Origin: Melanopsichium pennsylvanicum
Taxonomy: Eukaryota; Basidiomycota; Ustilaginomycetes; Ustilaginales
Length of the DNA: 64,000 bases
Direction: 5' to 3'
Assembly: GCA_900208305.1 (NCBI GenBank)
Contig: OAPG01000001.1
Coordinates: forward strand, 1,674,001-1,738,000
The position numbers and the translations under genes are program-made. The notes under the pieces are model-generated. The model had not been told where the DNA came from. It did no database searches and was given only the letters and a program-made list of their open reading frames with translations. Position 1 is the first letter of the stretch. Each line of letters begins with the position of its first letter. Shown one piece after another: positions 60,726 to 64,000 of the stretch.

Positions 60726-62138
60726 TTACAATTCGTCGTCCTCAGCATCAAACAAAGGAGCTCTCTCTTCCTCGCCGATTCGAATCCTATCCCTTGCCAT
60801 GGCACCTTCATCTTCCAAGTCCAAATCGAGCGAATATGGTCTGTTTCCAATCTCAATTCTGGTAGGTCGACTGGTTACATTACTACCGCTTCTCCTCACT
60901 ATCGAGACCAACCTTAACGCTTGCACTACATTTCGACCAATCAACAGAATGGAATCTAGCAACTCCTCACCTTTCCCAGACCTTTCACCTCCTCCTCTTC
61001 CTCTGTTTGGTACATCTCCATCATCATTATCATCATCACCAGGGTATGTGGGTCCTCTACGAAAAGGAGAACATTCGTGATGGAAAAAGATGACGAGTAG
61101 CGTAATTGCACACAGCAATACCAAACCCAAATCTACAACATTATAAGTGCTTTTCCAAAATTGTTTTCCAAATGCAACCAATCTTATCCCAACCTCAGCA
61201 ATGAGTAACAAATTGATCGTCAACTCTAATGCGTAGAACAATGTGCCTGGACAGTCCGAGGTGAGGGAAATAACCACGGTCAGGAGCGAAGCTAGGGCCA
61301 TACCTGCATAGAACCAAAGGTAAGCGCTCGAGTGGACGAATCTGTTTGCAACGCCTTTGAGGATTTCGTCACGACTGAGAAAGTAGTGCGAACGAAGCGG
61401 TGTTGGTGTATGCGAATTATCTTGATTTGCGACGCGCGAGTAGGGTGCTGAACCAAAAGCGTTTTGATCGTAAACGGTACCCACTCCGATGGATACCTCC
61501 CTAGGCGCTGGTCCAACACTATTATTGGCGGTAGAGCCATTGGTGGTAGGATATGGAGAAGTCATGTCGGCTAAGCGCTTTGCCCAATTCTGAGTGGAAA
61601 TGCTGAAGACGTTTTTGATGTGATTGGTGGCTGCTGCAGTTCTACGTACTGGAGCCGTAGAAGGGATACTGCTGGATTGTGCGTAAAATTGAGGTGTGGT
61701 TGCACCAGAAGCGACAATAGGATCTGCTATGTGCTGCCTTTGTCTTGTTCTTCCTAAGCTGGAAGTGGTAAATTCCAAGGCGGAGGAAGAAGGGATATCG
61801 TTGTACTGCACCCAAGAAGGTTGAGAGTGCAGATTGACGGAAGGATGCGGCGCAGCTTGCACCGCTGCAGCCGGGTTGTGTGGAGCTATTTTGAGAGTGA
61901 ATTTGCAAGGGTTTTGATCGGCATCCCTTGAGCCGGATGATGAGTCAAAGTCAGGGATGCTGTGGATACTAAAGAGATGGTGGTGATGATGGTGGCTGCC
62001 ACTAGTGTGTGTGTGTGTGATATACGGTGCGAGGATGCAAGTGCTGGACCCTATGATATAGTCACAAGTTAATCCGCGTGGAGTGAGCGGCGAATTAGAT
62101 TTTAAAACTTTGAAATGTTGAATCTGGCGATCGAACAT
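60726..62138 (-). CDS. Four-helix, voltage-sensor-like membrane protein without pore
   Basis: The 470-residue frame has a disordered Ser/Thr-rich N-terminal half with a HHHHHH run. Four helices follow: about 271-291 (LWFYAGMALASLLTVVIS), 303-325 (LELTINLLLIAEVGIRLVAF), 332-352 (NVVDLGLVLLCAITLLVIFF) and about 388-412 (LLDSILLIGRNVVQALRLVSIVRR). Helix 2 carries Glu, helix 3 Asp and helix 4 spaced Arg residues, the layout of an ion-channel voltage sensor (S1-S4). No S5-pore-S6 follows; the tail is short and acidic. Similar proteins in other fungi are usually annotated as ion-transport domain proteins of unknown function. The first helix lacks the Asp typical of Hv1 proton channels. The start is uncertain because the N-terminus is low-complexity. 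Confidence 0.75.
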   Translation of the reverse strand: MFDRQIQHFKVLKSNSPLTPRGLTCDYIIGSSTCILAPYITHTHTSGSHHHHHHLFSIHSIPDFDSSSGSRDADQNPCKFTLKIAPHNPAAAVQAAPHPSVNLHSQPSWVQYNDIPSSSALEFTTSSLGRTRQRQHIADPIVASGATTPQFYAQSSSIPSTAPVRRTAAATNHIKNVFSISTQNWAKRLADMTSPYPTTNGSTANNSVGPAPREVSIGVGTVYDQNAFGSAPYSRVANQDNSHTPTPLRSHYFLSRDEILKGVANRFVHSSAYLWFYAGMALASLLTVVISLTSDCPGTLFYALELTINLLLIAEVGIRLVAFGKQFWKSTYNVVDLGLVLLCAITLLVIFFHHECSPFRRGPTYPGDDDNDDGDVPNRGRGGGERSGKGEELLDSILLIGRNVVQALRLVSIVRRSGSNVTSRPTRIEIGNRPYSLDLDLEDEGAMARDRIRIGEEERAPLFDAEDDEL

Positions 62139-62271
62139 TTTGGAGTTGGCCTAAAAATGAGGTATGCAAAGCGATCACCAACAGCTGTCGCGGTGTGCTG
62201 CCCCAAATTTCTCGTGTTTCCAAAAACCTCATTAGTCTCGGAAAAGGCACACTGCTCCGAAACGCACGGGA

Positions 62272-62283
62272 TACTGTAAATTA
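62272..62283 (-). promoter_or_regulatory. Recurrent intergenic element, variant (TAATTTACAGTA on minus)
   Basis: Shares 11 bases with the variant at 12603; 134 bp upstream of the voltage-sensor-like gene. Another partial copy, GTACAGTAATG (62387-62397), runs into the GTAAT array. Confidence 0.38.
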
Positions 62284-62391
62284 ATGTAACTAAATTTTAC
62301 TTTATTAATGTAGTATTTTACCGTGTCTGCACAGCACAGCTCCGGCAAAATTCATTTCTTCTTGGCTTTGGGTTGGACCTGCCAAAGTACA

Positions 62392-62475
62392 GTAATGTAA
62401 TGTAATGTAATGTAATGTAATGTAATGTAATGTAATGTAATGTAATGTAATGTAATGTAATGTAATGTAATGTAA
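62392..62475. repeat. (GTAAT)n pentanucleotide tandem repeat, about 17 units
   Basis: Perfect 5-bp periodicity over 84 bp, stop-free in one minus-strand frame only because of its composition. It probably grew from the adjacent GTACAGTAATG. Confidence 0.92.
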
Positions 62476-62602
62476 ATACAGTGAAATAGTGTTCATCCTT
62501 TGCTTTCATCTTCTAACTTTGAATACTTACCACTCTTTATCATCGGGACGTAGCAGCCTCTTCTTCCCAACTCCATTCACTACTCTACCATCCTCGCTCA
62601 TC

Positions 62603-64000
62603 ATGCCGCCCAAGCGCGCCGCGCTCCCAACAAAAGAGCGCACGCTCTTCCAGCGCTTGATTCAAGAATATGAAACCAAAAAGTACAAACTCGGTCTCAA
62701 GACTGCAGATACCATCCTCAAAAAGTTTCCTGATCATGGTGAAACCGTCGCTATGAAAGGCCTGCTTCTTGGCTCTACCGCTCGTCGAGAGGAAGGCATC
62801 GAACTCGCCAAAAAAGGTGTCCGACTCGACCTCACCTCCTTCATCTGCTGGCACGCGTTGGGTATTCTTCACAGACAAGACAGGAACTTTGAAGAGGCGA
62901 TAAAGTGTTACACTCAGGCTCTCCGCATCGAAGGTGGTGGAAATATCAACCTGCTAAGAGAAAGTGCATTCCTACAACTCATGCTGAGAAAGTATGCGCC
63001 CATGGTAGAGAATAGACTGACGTTGTTGAGGATGCAACCGCACCTGAGGATCAACTGGATCGGTTTGGCCGTAGCGCATCATTTGGCAGGAGCGAAAGAG
63101 GAAGCTGTCAAAGTGTTGCAAGGCTATGAGAACGTCATGCGCGACATCCCCGCTAGAAACTACGAGCACAGCGAAGTCTTGTTGTACCACGCATCGATCT
63201 TGGAAGAGCAGGCCAAATATCAAGAAGCTTTGGATCTCATGGAGAACCAAAGCGAACGCATCGTGGACCTCAGAGGCAAGCAAGAAGCTCAAGCACGATG
63301 CTTCGCTGGGTTGGGCAACAAGGAAGACGCTGAAGCATTGTGGAGAGGTTTGATCAAGAGCAATCCCGAGAACAAGAGGTACTTTGCTGGCCTGCTGAAC
63401 CTTTTGGGTATCACAGACAAATCTTCCGCACAAGCAGTGCAAGTTTTCAAGGGTCTGCAAGAAGCCCATCCCAAATCAACCGCAGCAAAGAGGCTCGCAC
63501 TCCAGCATGCGACCGGGGATGAATTCAACAGCCAAGCCACGGCCTACGTCAAGTCTGCATTGGTCAAAGGCGTACCTTCGCTCTTCTCCGATTTGAAATC
63601 TCTTTACGCTGAGGCATCGAAACAAACCGCTCTAGAGGAGATCGTCGAGACTCTCCGTCTGGAATGGTCCCCGACAACCACCAGCCCTGCAAGCGATGGG
63701 ACCGATCCACCTACGTCTTACCTCTGGGCCCTCTACTACCTTGCGCAGCATTACTCTCTCACCGGCCGATCCAGTACCGCGTTGCACTACATCGACAGCG
63801 CCATCGCCCAAGCACCTACACTTCCCGAGCTGCACATGGTTCGTGCAAGAATCCTGAAACGCTCAGGTTCCCTCTTCTCCGCCTCGCACGCCATGTCCGA
63901 TGCACGTCTTCTCGATGGCCAAGATCGTTTCCTGAATTCCAAATCCGCACTCTACCTTATCCGCTCAAACGACATTGTCGAAGCCGAGAAAGTCGTTGGA
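62603..64000 (+). CDS. NAT1: NatA N-terminal acetyltransferase auxiliary subunit Naa15/Nat1, 3' partial
   Basis: The frame from the ATG at 62603 stays open to the window end (466 codons), so the gene is cut. The N-terminus (PPKRAALPTKERTLFQRLIQEYE, 'KYKLGLKTADTILKKFP') and successive TPR repeats (CWHALGILHRQDRNFEEAIKCY; NWIGLAVAHHLAG) match Naa15. It forms the TPR superhelix that holds the catalytic subunit Naa10 and docks NatA at the ribosome, where it acetylates nascent N-termini beginning Ser, Ala, Thr, Gly or Val. It is divergent from the voltage-sensor-like gene, with starts 464 bp apart. Confidence 0.93.
   Translation, partial: MPPKRAALPTKERTLFQRLIQEYETKKYKLGLKTADTILKKFPDHGETVAMKGLLLGSTARREEGIELAKKGVRLDLTSFICWHALGILHRQDRNFEEAIKCYTQALRIEGGGNINLLRESAFLQLMLRKYAPMVENRLTLLRMQPHLRINWIGLAVAHHLAGAKEEAVKVLQGYENVMRDIPARNYEHSEVLLYHASILEEQAKYQEALDLMENQSERIVDLRGKQEAQARCFAGLGNKEDAEALWRGLIKSNPENKRYFAGLLNLLGITDKSSAQAVQVFKGLQEAHPKSTAAKRLALQHATGDEFNSQATAYVKSALVKGVPSLFSDLKSLYAEASKQTALEEIVETLRLEWSPTTTSPASDGTDPPTSYLWALYYLAQHYSLTGRSSTALHYIDSAIAQAPTLPELHMVRARILKRSGSLFSASHAMSDARLLDGQDRFLNSKSALYLIRSNDIVEAEKVVG

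Larger units (their letters stand above)
62139..62602. other. Divergent promoter region with (GTAAT) tandem repeat
   Basis: The 464 bp region separates the voltage-sensor-like gene from NAA15. It contains recurrent-element variants at 62272 and 62387 and the (GTAAT)n array. Confidence 0.55.

Noticed and set aside
61970..62040. Possible intron in the N-terminus of the voltage-sensor-like gene (GTATAT to CACAG)
   Set aside because: Its length is not compatible with the downstream frame; the low-complexity His/Ser segment is left as coding with an uncertain start.

Overview
The window is nuclear DNA of a basidiomycete, most likely a smut fungus (Ustilaginomycotina, Ustilago/Sporisorium-like). 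That placement is an inference from three things: long, mostly intron-free reading frames; short fungal introns (GTAAGT-type donors, CTGAC/CTAAC-like branch points, CAG/TAG acceptors) in the few split genes; and proteins that best fit fungal families (Sec2, Sla2, Sld2, Bub2, PalI/Rim9, Con-6). No rRNA, tRNA, CRISPR array, transposase or reverse transcriptase was recognised. The region reads as core, gene-sparse chromosome rather than an effector cluster.

Layout, 1-31 kb: a 5'-truncated Sec7-PH Arf GEF (+) converges on the Rab GEF SEC2 (-). An unrecognised disordered protein (+) converges on glycerol-3-phosphate dehydrogenase GPD1 (-), which ends in a peroxisomal SRL. An RCC1-type Ran GEF (-) with a 13-nt first coding exon diverges from a small three-exon Con-6 gene (+). 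The vacuolar alpha-mannosidase AMS1 (+) converges on a secreted tannase/feruloyl-esterase-like enzyme (-). After 3.5 kb without a clear gene come GSK-3 kinase (+, one intron) and the mitotic-exit GAP BUB2 (-, one intron), which converge across a spacer with 37- and 44-base T tracts.

Layout, 31-64 kb: a RING-like protein with SUMO-interacting motifs (-), mitochondrial ribosomal protein uL30m (+), an unrecognised acidic protein (+), replication factor SLD2 (-), a PNPOx-like/FAD/NAD oxidoreductase (+), casein kinase I of the HRR25 type (+, one intron), proteasome lid subunit RPN5 (+) with a charged insertion, endocytic adaptor SLA2 (-), pH-signalling membrane protein PalI/Rim9 (+), a four-helix voltage-sensor-like membrane protein (-), and the 5' part of the NatA auxiliary subunit NAA15 (+), cut by the window end.

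The genes do not form one pathway. Several neighbours share themes: Arf and Rab exchange factors for membrane traffic (1-8 kb); cell-cycle or signalling control (GSK3-BUB2); endocytosis and plasma-membrane pH sensing (SLA2-PalI). The most striking non-genic signal is a short element, GTACAGTAAATTACAGTA or parts of it, that recurs in at least eight separate places between genes, usually 100-700 bp upstream of a start codon. Long A/T homopolymers also concentrate between convergent genes.
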